NCBI GenBank assembly: GCA_964384945.1
Contig: CAYLMK010000002.1
Coordinates: 186,001-250,000 of the forward strand
Direction: 5' to 3'
Origin: S015-6 sp964384945
GTDB taxonomy: Bacteria > Desulfobacterota > DSWW01
DNA length: 64,000 nt
In this document: in pieces, positions 43,649 to 51,799 of the stretch
Position numbering within the stretch: the first letter of the stretch is position 1
Layout: every line of letters starts with the position of its first letter
Notes under the pieces: generated by a model
Told to the model about the DNA's origin: nothing
The model's input: only the letters and a program-made list of their open reading frames with translations
Database searches by the model: none
Translations under genes and position numbers: made by a program

Positions 43649-44707
43649 ATGGAGAAAGGGCTGGACAAGGAGAAGGCCATTTCCACGGCCATCAGTTCCA
43701 TCGAAAAACAGTTCGGGAAGGGATCGATCATGCGGCTCGCCGAAGGGGAGCAGGAGGTGCAGCAGATCCCCTGCATCTCCACCGGTTCTATCGGGCTGGA
43801 CATGGCCCTCGGTGTCGGCGGAGTTCCCCGGGGCCGGATCGTGGAGATCTTCGGCCCGGAGAGCTCCGGAAAGACGACGTTGGCCCTGCACATCATTGCC
43901 GAGGCGCAGAAGGCCGGCGGCATCACCGCCTTCATCGACGCAGAGCATGCCCTGGATCTTCTCTACGCCAAACGGCTGGGCGTGAAGACGGAAGATCTGC
44001 TTGTCTCGCAGCCCGACACGGGGGAGCAGGCCCTGGAAATCGCCAACGTCCTCATCCAGAGCGGGGCCGTGGATGCGATCGTGATCGACTCGGTGGCGGC
44101 CCTTGTTCCCCGCGCGGAAATCAACGGCGAGATGGGCGACCCCCAGATGGGGCTCCAGGCACGCCTGATGAGCCAGGCCATGCGGAAGCTGACCGGCAGC
44201 ATCCACCGTTCCAAGACGACCATGATCTTCATCAACCAGATTCGCATGAAAATAGGCGTCATGTTCGGCAACCCGGAAACCACGACGGGGGGCAACGCAC
44301 TCAAGTTCTACGCTTCCGTCCGACTCGACATCCGCAGGGTCGCCACCATCAAGTCCGGCTCGGAGATCCTCGGGAGCCGCACCCGGGTCCGGGTCGTCAA
44401 GAACAAACTCGCGCCGCCCTTCCGGGAAACCGAGTTCGACGTGCTTTACGGAAAGGGCATATCGCGGGAGGGGGAGATCCTCGACCTCGGTCTGGAGCGG
44501 GGAATCATCGAGAAGTCCGGACCCTGGTTCTCCTACGGCTCCGAACGGATCGGCCAGGGCCGCGAGAACGCGCGGCTCTTCCTCGTTGACAACCCGGACA
44601 TCCGGGAAGAAATCCGCGCAAAGATTCTGGAAAAGGCCGGATTCTTGCAGGGGGGCGTGAGGGAGGAAGAGGAGACAAAACAGGAGAAGCGTAAGAAGGG
44701 AGGTTAA
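43649..44707 (+). CDS. recA: Recombinase RecA
   Basis: 352 residues. RecA carries out strand exchange and triggers SOS self-cleavage of LexA. Walker A FGPESSGKTTLALH is at about 68-81, LVSQPDTGEQALEI and loop L2 FINQIRMKIGVMFGNPETTTGGNALKFYASVRLDIRR are canonical, and the C-terminal tail is acidic and then basic. CAGGAGGAG lies 7 nt ahead of ATG 43649. I found no palindrome upstream that I could call a LexA box. pilT starts 5 nt after its stop. Confidence 0.98.
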   Translation: MEKGLDKEKAISTAISSIEKQFGKGSIMRLAEGEQEVQQIPCISTGSIGLDMALGVGGVPRGRIVEIFGPESSGKTTLALHIIAEAQKAGGITAFIDAEHALDLLYAKRLGVKTEDLLVSQPDTGEQALEIANVLIQSGAVDAIVIDSVAALVPRAEINGEMGDPQMGLQARLMSQAMRKLTGSIHRSKTTMIFINQIRMKIGVMFGNPETTTGGNALKFYASVRLDIRRVATIKSGSEILGSRTRVRVVKNKLAPPFRETEFDVLYGKGISREGEILDLGLERGIIEKSGPWFSYGSERIGQGRENARLFLVDNPDIREEIRAKILEKAGFLQGGVREEEETKQEKRKKGG

Positions 44708-44712
44708 AGACC

Positions 44713-45915
44713 TTGGAATGGAACGATATCCTGAAGATCGCGATCAGCCGGGGGGCGTCGGATATCCACCTGCGTGCCGGCCTGCGCCCCATCCTGCGCA
44801 TTATGGGGACCCTCTACCCTTACAAGGAACACCCTCCGGTTTCGGCCGAGGAGATCGACCAGACGATCGGCACCCTTCTGAGTGACCGGCAGAAGGAGAA
44901 ATACAATCAGGGCAAGCAGATCGACATTTCCACCGGCATGGGGGACCAGGGCCGCTTTCGGATCAACATCTTCCAGCAAAGGGGTGTTCCGAGCATGGTG
45001 TGCCGTTTCATCCCCTACCGCATCCAGACGATCGACGAGCTGTTCCTCCCGCCCGTCATCAAGAAGATCGCCATGGAGCAGCGGGGCCTGGTTCTGCTGA
45101 CCGGAACAACGGGAAGCGGGAAGTCCACGACCCTGGCGGCCATCATCCATCACATCAACAACCACCGCAATTGCCATATCATCACCATCGAGGACCCGAT
45201 CGAGTTTCTCCACCGGGACCACAAGTGCCTGATCAACCAACGGGAGGTCGGCTTCGACACTGACTCCTTTGCCTCCGCCCTGCGGGCCGCCCTCCGCCAG
45301 GACCCGGACGTGATCCTCGTGGGGGAGATGCGGGATTTCGAGACGATCCAGACCGCCATCCTCGCCGCGGAAACGGGACACCTGGTGCTCAGCACGCTCC
45401 ACACGCTGGATGCCACGGAAAGCATCCACCGCATCATTACCGTCTTCCCTTCCCACCAGCAGCAGCAGGTGCGAAGGCAACTCGGCGGAATCCTCCGGGG
45501 CGTGGTCTCCCAGCGGCTCGTTCCGCGGGCCGACGGGAGAGGCCGCGTGCCCGCCGTGGAAGTGATGGTGGGCACGGCCCGCATCCGCGAGTGTATCGAG
45601 GACAGCGCAAGAACCAAGGAAATCCGTGATGCCATCGCCAAGGGCTTCACGACCTACGGGATGCAGACCTTCGACCAGTCCCTGATGTACCTGCTCGAAA
45701 AGGGTCTGATCACGTACGAGGAGGCCCTGCTCCAGTGCAGCAACCCGGACGACTTCGCCCTGAAGGTCCGGGGCATCTACTCCACGAGCGACGAGCGCTG
45801 GGAGGGATTCGAAGCGAAGGTCGCCATGGAGCAGGAGGCGGAGAAGGCCGCGGAAGAACCGCGGACCCGGGAAGAAGGGAACGGCGGCATCCAGATCGAG
45901 AGGTTCGACAAGTGA
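44713..45915 (+). CDS. pilT: Type IV pilus retraction ATPase PilT-like protein
   Basis: 400 residues. An N-terminal PAS-like domain (about 1-100) precedes a RecA-like motor with Walker A GTTGSGKSTT (131-140), the Asp-box-like IEDPIEFLHRDHKCLINQREVG, Walker B DVILVGEMRDFET and the His box LVLSTLHTLDATESIHRI. The C-terminus YGMQTFDQSLMYLLEKGLITYEEALLQCSNPDDF is PilT-like. The start is TTG 44713 with GGGAGG 9 nt upstream; a nearby ATG is out of frame. No other pilus gene is in the window; it lies between recA and alaS. Confidence 0.88.
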   Translation: MEWNDILKIAISRGASDIHLRAGLRPILRIMGTLYPYKEHPPVSAEEIDQTIGTLLSDRQKEKYNQGKQIDISTGMGDQGRFRINIFQQRGVPSMVCRFIPYRIQTIDELFLPPVIKKIAMEQRGLVLLTGTTGSGKSTTLAAIIHHINNHRNCHIITIEDPIEFLHRDHKCLINQREVGFDTDSFASALRAALRQDPDVILVGEMRDFETIQTAILAAETGHLVLSTLHTLDATESIHRIITVFPSHQQQQVRRQLGGILRGVVSQRLVPRADGRGRVPAVEVMVGTARIRECIEDSARTKEIRDAIAKGFTTYGMQTFDQSLMYLLEKGLITYEEALLQCSNPDDFALKVRGIYSTSDERWEGFEAKVAMEQEAEKAAEEPRTREEGNGGIQIERFDK

Positions 45916-48557
45916 AGGCCCTTTCCGCGCAGCAGATCCGCACGGAGTTCCTCGGCTACTTCGTCGGGCAAGGTCACCAAAAGGTACGATCCTCCTCCCT
46001 CATCCCCTCCAACGACCCCACCGTCCTGCTGACGACGGCCGGCATGCAACAGTTCAAGCCCTACTTCCTGGGTGAGCAGCCCCCTCCGGCCAGGCGGCTG
46101 ACCTCCGTTCAGAAGTGCTTTCGAACCTCGGACATTGAAGAGGTGGGGGATGCAACCCACGACACCTTCTTCGAAATGCTGGGGAACTTCTCGGTGGGAG
46201 ACTATTTCAAGGCCGAGGCGATCGAATACGCCTGGCGCCTGCTGGTCGGAGACTGGGGGGTTCCTGCGGAACGCCTCTCCATCACCGTGTTCGGGGGACA
46301 CGGATCCCTTCCGCCGGACGAAGAGGCGGAGGCGCTCTGGAGAGCCAGGGGTGTGGCCGCGGAGAGAATCCACCGGTTCGGCCCGAAGGACAATTTCTGG
46401 GGGCCGGCCGGTGTGACCGGGCCCTGCGGGCCCTGTTCGGAGATTCATTGCGACCTCACTGCGAAGCCGTGCGGAAGGAGGTCGTGCGGCCCGAACTGCG
46501 ATTGCGGCCGCTTCCTGGAAATATGGAATCTCGTGTTCATGGAATACAACAAGCTGGAAAACGGGAATTTCGAGCCCCTGCCGTCGAAGAACATCGACAC
46601 GGGCATGGGCCTCGAGCGGATCGCCCTGGTCCTGCAACAGAAAGAGAACATCTTCGCCACCGACCTGTTCGCCCCCATCCTGGAGGCGGTCCAGCGTATC
46701 TGCCGATTCTCCCTGCGCGACGCCTCCGAGGATCTGGTCCGATCGTCACGGATCATCGCGGATCATATCCGCGCGGCGACGTTCCTGGTGTCGGACGGCG
46801 TGCTCCCCTCCAACGACGGGCGAGGATACGTACTGCGAAGAATCCTGCGCAAGGCTCTCGTTCACGCCCGAAGGCTGGGCCAGACGGAGCCCTTTGTCGA
46901 CAAACTGCTTAACGTGGTGGTCGACAACTTCCAGGCTGCCTATCCCGAGCTCTCCGACAACCGAGTCTTCATCTCACGGGTGATGGGGAGCGAGGAGGAA
47001 AGGTTCCTCCAGACCCTGGAAACGGGAATCCGGATCTTCCAGGCGGAGGGGGACAGGATGGAAGCCGCCGGGGAAAAGATCCTGCCCGGCCAGGTGGTCT
47101 TCCGACTTTACGACACCTTCGGCTTCCCTCCCGAACTGACCGAGGACATGGCCTCCGAGCGCGGGATGGGGGTCGACCGGCCCGGATTCCACCGGTGCAT
47201 GGCCGAGCAGCGGGAGAAGGCCCGGGCATCCTGGCGAGGAGACCAGCAGCAAGGGCTGACCCAGGACGGGGCGCTTTCGGGGGCTCGGAGCGAGTTCATC
47301 GGCTACGATCGGGCCGAGATCAGCTCGGTGGTCACCCACCTCTTCAAGGAAGGCCGGCGAATCGAGGAGGTCGTCCAAGGCGATTCGGCCCAGGTCGTCT
47401 GTTCCCAGACGCCCTTCTACGCCGAGAGCGGAGGCCAGGTGGGCGATCACGGCCTGATCGAGGGGCCCGAGGGAGCCTTCCGGGTCTCGGATACCCAGTA
47501 CGGGCCCGGGAAGGTCATCCTCCACCGGGGCGAGGTCGTCCAAGGGCGGATCCGCGAGAATCAGGAGGTGATCCTCAAGGTTGACCCGGCCCGAAGACGA
47601 TCGACGGCGCGCAACCACACGGCAACGCACCTCCTGCACTACGCGCTCCGCTCCGTGCTCGGCGACCACGTGCGCCAGGCCGGTTCCCTCGTGGCACCCG
47701 ACCGCCTGCGTTTCGACTTCACCCATTTCGCCGCACTCGAGGAGACGGAGATCGATTCCCTGGAAACGATCGTCAACCGGAAGATCCTCGAGAATCGGCC
47801 CCTCGGCGTCCGCACCCTCCCCTTCACCGAGGCGCAGGCCGAAAAGGCGATCGCTCTGTTCGGCGAAAAATACGAGGACGTCGTGCGAATGGTGAGCGTG
47901 GAGGATTACAGCAAAGAACTCTGCGGCGGCACCCATGTCGCCAGGACCGGCGACATCGGCCTCTTCAAGATCCTGAGCGAATCCAGCGTGGCCGCGGGCG
48001 TCCGGAGGATCGAGGCCCTGACGGGGGAGGCCGCCTTCCGGCACGTCCAGGCGATCGAGAAAGAATATCGAGCCGCCGCGCACGCCTTGCAGGCAAGGCC
48101 GGGCGAACTGGCCGGACGGATCCTCCAGCTTCAAAAAATGCTGAGGGAACTCGAAAAATCCCTGAAGGGCAGCCAGGCGGATCGCCTGAAGGAGACCGCC
48201 CGGGAATTGGCCGAAGGTGCAGAGACGGTCGGAGGCATCCCCCTGGTGACGGCCGAGTTCGAGGCGGACGCGGAAGGCCTGAGGAAGCTCACAGACATGA
48301 TACGAGACCGGCTCCGGGGAAGCGTGATCCTGCTCGGTAGCCGGAATCAGGGAAAGGCGCTCCTGGTGCTCACCGTTGCCAAGGAACTCACCCCCCGGCT
48401 CCACGCGGGCAACCTGATCCGCGAGGTCGCCAGAGAAGTCGGCGGGTCGGGCGGCGGGAAGCCGGACATGGCACAGGCGGGCGGATCGTCGCCCGAGCAC
48501 ATGGAACGCGCCTTCCGGAAGATCAAAGAGCTGATCCGGGCCGCCGCGGCAGCCTAG
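45912..48557 (+). CDS. alaS: Alanyl-tRNA synthetase
   Basis: 881 residues, complete. Class II motifs lie in the first ~250 residues (TSVQKCFRTSDIEEVG, FFEMLGNFSVGDYFK). The editing domain has the HTATHLLH zinc motif (about 577-584) with CGGTHVARTGD (about 675). The C-terminal oligomerisation domain ends GGSGGGKPDMAQAGG. It charges tRNA-Ala and clears mischarged Ser/Gly. The start is GTG 45912, sharing GTGA with the pilT stop, so alaS translation is coupled to pilT. It converges on bamD with 84 nt between. Confidence 0.97.
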   Translation: MKALSAQQIRTEFLGYFVGQGHQKVRSSSLIPSNDPTVLLTTAGMQQFKPYFLGEQPPPARRLTSVQKCFRTSDIEEVGDATHDTFFEMLGNFSVGDYFKAEAIEYAWRLLVGDWGVPAERLSITVFGGHGSLPPDEEAEALWRARGVAAERIHRFGPKDNFWGPAGVTGPCGPCSEIHCDLTAKPCGRRSCGPNCDCGRFLEIWNLVFMEYNKLENGNFEPLPSKNIDTGMGLERIALVLQQKENIFATDLFAPILEAVQRICRFSLRDASEDLVRSSRIIADHIRAATFLVSDGVLPSNDGRGYVLRRILRKALVHARRLGQTEPFVDKLLNVVVDNFQAAYPELSDNRVFISRVMGSEEERFLQTLETGIRIFQAEGDRMEAAGEKILPGQVVFRLYDTFGFPPELTEDMASERGMGVDRPGFHRCMAEQREKARASWRGDQQQGLTQDGALSGARSEFIGYDRAEISSVVTHLFKEGRRIEEVVQGDSAQVVCSQTPFYAESGGQVGDHGLIEGPEGAFRVSDTQYGPGKVILHRGEVVQGRIRENQEVILKVDPARRRSTARNHTATHLLHYALRSVLGDHVRQAGSLVAPDRLRFDFTHFAALEETEIDSLETIVNRKILENRPLGVRTLPFTEAQAEKAIALFGEKYEDVVRMVSVEDYSKELCGGTHVARTGDIGLFKILSESSVAAGVRRIEALTGEAAFRHVQAIEKEYRAAAHALQARPGELAGRILQLQKMLRELEKSLKGSQADRLKETARELAEGAETVGGIPLVTAEFEADAEGLRKLTDMIRDRLRGSVILLGSRNQGKALLVLTVAKELTPRLHAGNLIREVAREVGGSGGGKPDMAQAGGSSPEHMERAFRKIKELIRAAAAA

Positions 48558-48641
48558 GGGCTTGGGGAGGAATCGGACCCCCGCAGGCCGTTCGCCTTTG
48601 CGGAGCCCCAAAGCGGATCGGCATCCCTCGAAGGCCCGCCG

Positions 48642-49499
48642 CTACTCGTAGCCCATCCAGTAGAAGACCCTCTCCTTGAAGCGAAAGTACCGGGACACGA
48701 GGGTGAATCGGCCCGCCTCGAGATCGGCAAGGAAGGTTTCCGCCTTGGAGCGGTAAGGGCTGTCCGGATACCGGGCTACCAGGGAGCCGAGGGCCTCCTG
48801 GGCCTGCGCGTCTTCCCGCAGGAAAAAGTGGCATTTGCCGATGTAGTAGAGTGCCCGGTCGGCGACCCCCTCGATCGGGAACTCGTCCAAGATCCTTTGG
48901 AACCGATGCAGGGCAGCGCGGTAGTCGGCTCTTCGATAGTAAAAGTGGGCCACATAGAAATTGTGTTCGGCAAGCCGCCCGTTCACCTGCTCGAGCATTT
49001 CCCCGGCTTCCTGCGCGTAAGGGCTGTCGGGGAACCGGGCGGTCAGATCCAGCAGCTCCCGTTTCGAATTGACCATGGAGGAGACGTCCCGATCGATCGT
49101 TCGAAACTCCTCCGAATAGCAGACCGCCTTCATCCAGATCACATAAGGGATTTCCTCGTTGGTGGGATGGAGTTCCTGAAACCCGTTCAGGTGCACCAGC
49201 GCTTCCACCCATTTCTTGTCCAGGAAGTAGGATTCGGCGATCTTGAGTTCGGCCTTGACCGCATAGAGGCTGAAGGGATAATTCTCAAGGATCTTCTGAA
49301 AATAGGGGATCGCGTCCTGGTACTTCTTCTTGTCGAACTTCTCCATGCCCAGCCGGTAGTTCTCTTCCGCCGTCAGGTCCGGCGGCTCCTTGCGCGCAGC
49401 GCAGGCGAGGGCGAGTGCAATGACGAGGCAGAGCACCCCCGCGCGCACCCACGGCGCAAATCCGTCTTGCCTGCCGCAGAACCCACCGAAACCTCTCAT
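48642..49499 (-). CDS. bamD: Outer membrane protein assembly lipoprotein BamD
   Basis: 285 residues from ATG at 49499 (GGAG 8 nt upstream). A signal peptide ends in a lipobox LALAC, giving lipid-modified Cys33. Five TPR-like repeats follow (about 45-270), for example YRLGMEKFDKKKYQDAIPYFQKILENYPFS. BamD binds BamA in the periplasm and helps fold outer-membrane beta-barrels. An upstream ATG at 49547 is in frame but would place the signal peptide too deep. The divergent gap to the Nif3-like gene holds a symmetric promoter region. Confidence 0.9.
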   Translation of the reverse strand: MRGFGGFCGRQDGFAPWVRAGVLCLVIALALACAARKEPPDLTAEENYRLGMEKFDKKKYQDAIPYFQKILENYPFSLYAVKAELKIAESYFLDKKWVEALVHLNGFQELHPTNEEIPYVIWMKAVCYSEEFRTIDRDVSSMVNSKRELLDLTARFPDSPYAQEAGEMLEQVNGRLAEHNFYVAHFYYRRADYRAALHRFQRILDEFPIEGVADRALYYIGKCHFFLREDAQAQEALGSLVARYPDSPYRSKAETFLADLEAGRFTLVSRYFRFKERVFYWMGYE

Positions 49500-49546
49500 G
49501 CACCAGACTCCGGCTTCACACCGAACGAAGAAGGCCAAGGGCTTCA

Positions 49547-49575
49547 CTCCTAACAGAAGCCCCCGGGCAAGTCAA
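49547..49575 (-). promoter_or_regulatory. Possible bamD promoter
   Basis: Minus strand TTGACT (49575-49570), 17 nt, TAGGAG (49552-49547). The -10 is weak. The spacer contains one arm of the inverted repeat 49558-49640. Confidence 0.4.
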
Positions 49576-49640
49576 CGAGACGGGCGGTCCGACATTCCGC
49601 CGCGCTCAAGAACGGTTCGACATTCCGGTGCCCGGGGGCT
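49558..49640. promoter_or_regulatory. Inverted repeat with internal direct repeats between divergent promoters
   Basis: A perfect 12-bp inverted repeat (AGCCCCCGGGCA 49558-49569, TGCCCGGGGGCT 49629-49640) encloses 59 bp. Within it a 15-bp sequence, CGGTYCGACATTCCG, occurs twice as a direct repeat (49585-49599 and 49613-49627, one mismatch). Each arm lies in the spacer of one of the divergent promoters, as expected of an operator. Confidence 0.5.
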
Positions 49641-49645
49641 ACAGT
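49617..49645 (+). promoter_or_regulatory. Probable promoter of the Nif3-like gene
   Basis: TCGACA (49617-49622), 17 nt, TACAGT (49640-49645). The -35 belongs to the second 15-bp direct repeat and the spacer holds the right arm of the inverted repeat. The coding start is 63 nt further on. Confidence 0.5.
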
Positions 49646-49707
49646 ACATGCAGAGAATCGCCGGACCGGGCAGGAAGATAATCCGACTGGAAAGGAGCCT
49701 CCTCATC

Positions 49708-50484
49708 ATGCAGAAATCGGCCCCCATGGAACTGCGGGATCTCGCAGACTACCTCGACCGATACCTGGAAACGCACTCATTCTCCGACGTCGCCGCCAAC
49801 GGCCTTCAGGTGGAAGCGGGCGGGCCCGTCCGCCGCATCGGCCTGGCCGTGGATGCCTGCCTGGCGACGATCCTGGAGGCGGCCCAGAAGCGTTGCGATC
49901 TTCTCATCGTTCATCACGGCCTCTTCTGGGGAGAGGAAATCCGCCTTTGCGGGCACACGTACAGGCGCGTTCGCGCGCTCGTCCAGGCAGACCTCGCCCT
50001 TTACGCTTCGCACCTTCCCCTCGACGCACACCCCGAGGTGGGCAACAACATTCAGATCGCCAGGCGGATGCCCCTGTCCGAACTCCTTCCCTTCGGGGAG
50101 TACGCGGGCAGACAGATCGGGTTTCAGGGACTCCTGGAAAAGCCGCTGCTTCTGCCGGAGGCAGTCGCGATGTGCTCGGAGAGGATGGGCCCGCCCCGAT
50201 CGCTCCTTCGTTTCGGTCCGGACCGGATCGAGCGTTTGGGCATCGTCACCGGTTCCGCTTCGGATCCCCCCTTGTTCGAGGAGGCCTCGCGCGGTCGGAT
50301 CGACCTGCTGGTCACGGGCGAGCCGAAACAGGCGGCCTATAACCTGGCTCAGGAATACGGTCTGAACGTATTCTACGGAGGCCACTACCACACCGAGACC
50401 TTCGGGGTAAAGGCCCTGGGCGACCATCTCGCCGCCCGTTTCGGCCTGCAGACGGAATTCATCGACACCGCCTGCCCCTATTAG
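49708..50484 (+). CDS. Nif3-like dinuclear metal-centre protein (GTP cyclohydrolase 1 type 2 family)
   Basis: 258 residues, the compact one-domain-insert-free form. Metal ligands are visible in LLIVHHGLFWG (HH pair), LPLDAHPEVGNN (Asp, His) and the C-terminal GGHYHTETFGVKAL (His, Glu). The family forms toroidal hexamers; its physiological role is unsettled and the GTP cyclohydrolase label is doubtful. ATG 49708 has AAAGGAG 11 nt upstream; ATG 49726 is an alternative. Its TAG stop directly abuts the stop of the acyl-CoA dehydrogenase on the other strand, with no base between. Confidence 0.9.
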   Translation: MQKSAPMELRDLADYLDRYLETHSFSDVAANGLQVEAGGPVRRIGLAVDACLATILEAAQKRCDLLIVHHGLFWGEEIRLCGHTYRRVRALVQADLALYASHLPLDAHPEVGNNIQIARRMPLSELLPFGEYAGRQIGFQGLLEKPLLLPEAVAMCSERMGPPRSLLRFGPDRIERLGIVTGSASDPPLFEEASRGRIDLLVTGEPKQAAYNLAQEYGLNVFYGGHYHTETFGVKALGDHLAARFGLQTEFIDTACPY

Positions 50485-51654
50485 CTACAGCGTGCTGGCA
50501 ACCACCATTCGCTGGATCTCCTGCGTTCCCTCGTAGATCTGCGTGATCTTGGCGTCCCGCATGAAACGCTCCACGGGGTATTCCTTCGAGTAACCGTACC
50601 CGCCAAGGACCTGAACCGCCTCCACCGTCACCCACATGGCCACATCGCCGCAGAAGGTCTTGGATGCGGAGGACAGCCGGATCTGCTCCGGCAGCAGCCG
50701 ACTCATGTCCTTGGGGCATTGCTGCAGAACCGAACAGCACTTGTAGAGAAGCTGCCTGGCGGCCTCGATCTGGATGAACATGTCGGCGAGCTTGAACGAG
50801 ATCCCTTGAAACCGGTTGATGGGATTGCCGAAGGCGACCCTTTCCTTGGCGTAGGCGGCGGCATACTCCGCGGCTCCCGTGGCGATTCCCAGGGCCTGTC
50901 CGGCGATGCCGGGACGGCTGAAGTCCAGGGTCTTCATCATGATGTGAAAGCCGCTTCCTTCTTCGGCCAGCAGGTTTTCCGCGGGCACCCTGCAGTCCTC
51001 GAAGATCAGTTCCACCGTATCCGAGGAACGGATCCCGAGCTTGTCTTCCTTCTTGCCCACCGAGAAGCCGGGAAAACCCTTCTCCACAATGAACACGCTC
51101 GACTGTCTGTGGGGCTTGTTCTCGGGGTTCGTGATGGCGTAAACGGTCAGCGTTTCGGCCACGCCCCCGTTTGTGATGAAATTCTTGGCCCCGTTCAGAA
51201 TATACTCGTCCCCCCTCCTCTCGGCCCTGCACTTCAGACGCGCCACGTCCGACCCGCCCCCCGGTTCGGTCAGCCCGAAGGCGGCCAGTTTTTCGCCGCT
51301 CGAGAGGGCGGGCAGGTATTTCGCCCTCTGTTGCTCGTTCGCCGCCAGCAGGATGGGAAGCGTCCCCAGTTCCTGTACCGCCGGGTTGAGTCCCACGGAG
51401 GCGTCGACCTTCGAGAGTTCCTCGACCACCAGGATCAGGCTCAAAAGGCCGGCCTCCGCCCCTCCGTAAGCCTCGGGAAAATCGATGCCCAGGAGGCCGT
51501 TCTCGCGAAGCACGTCCACCATCTCCCAGCTGAATTTTCCCTCCTCATCCCGCTTCGATGCCCCAGGGGCCACCTGTTCCCTGGCGAGTTTTCTCACCAT
51601 ATCCTGCAACATCCTCTGTTCCTCGGTCAGTTCGTACTGCGCCCTCTCTGCCAT
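50485..51654 (-). CDS. Acyl-CoA dehydrogenase (short-chain/butyryl type)
   Basis: 389 residues from ATG at 51654, with GAGGAGAGG 5-6 nt upstream; the frame extends further without similarity. It oxidises acyl-CoA to enoyl-CoA with FAD, passing electrons to electron-transfer flavoprotein. Family motifs are AFGLTEPGGGSDVA and YILNGAKNFITNGG (FAD and substrate sites), QIRLSSASKTFCGDVAMW and the catalytic base Glu375 in YEGTQEIQR, the position used by short-chain enzymes. No etf or thiolase gene is adjacent, so chain-length specificity is inferred from the motif position only. Confidence 0.92.
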   Translation of the reverse strand: MAERAQYELTEEQRMLQDMVRKLAREQVAPGASKRDEEGKFSWEMVDVLRENGLLGIDFPEAYGGAEAGLLSLILVVEELSKVDASVGLNPAVQELGTLPILLAANEQQRAKYLPALSSGEKLAAFGLTEPGGGSDVARLKCRAERRGDEYILNGAKNFITNGGVAETLTVYAITNPENKPHRQSSVFIVEKGFPGFSVGKKEDKLGIRSSDTVELIFEDCRVPAENLLAEEGSGFHIMMKTLDFSRPGIAGQALGIATGAAEYAAAYAKERVAFGNPINRFQGISFKLADMFIQIEAARQLLYKCCSVLQQCPKDMSRLLPEQIRLSSASKTFCGDVAMWVTVEAVQVLGGYGYSKEYPVERFMRDAKITQIYEGTQEIQRMVVASTL

Positions 51655-51728
51655 CACGCCTCTCCTCTCGCCATGAGTCGCCATGAAGCCTTCTCGCCTC
51701 GATCTGCGAAAACAACCGAGAAGGTTAC

Positions 51729-51757
51729 ATTTTATCAGATGCAACGCCCGAACGAAA
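51729..51757 (-). promoter_or_regulatory. Possible promoter of the acyl-CoA dehydrogenase gene
   Basis: Minus strand TAAAAT (51734-51729) with TG one base upstream (extended -10) and a weak TTTCGT 17 nt before it, about 75 nt ahead of the start, after the phosphotransferase gene. Confidence 0.35.
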
Positions 51758-51799
51758 GCCGGGAGCCCAAGATGCGCGCAACGCGGCAGACGGGCCTTC

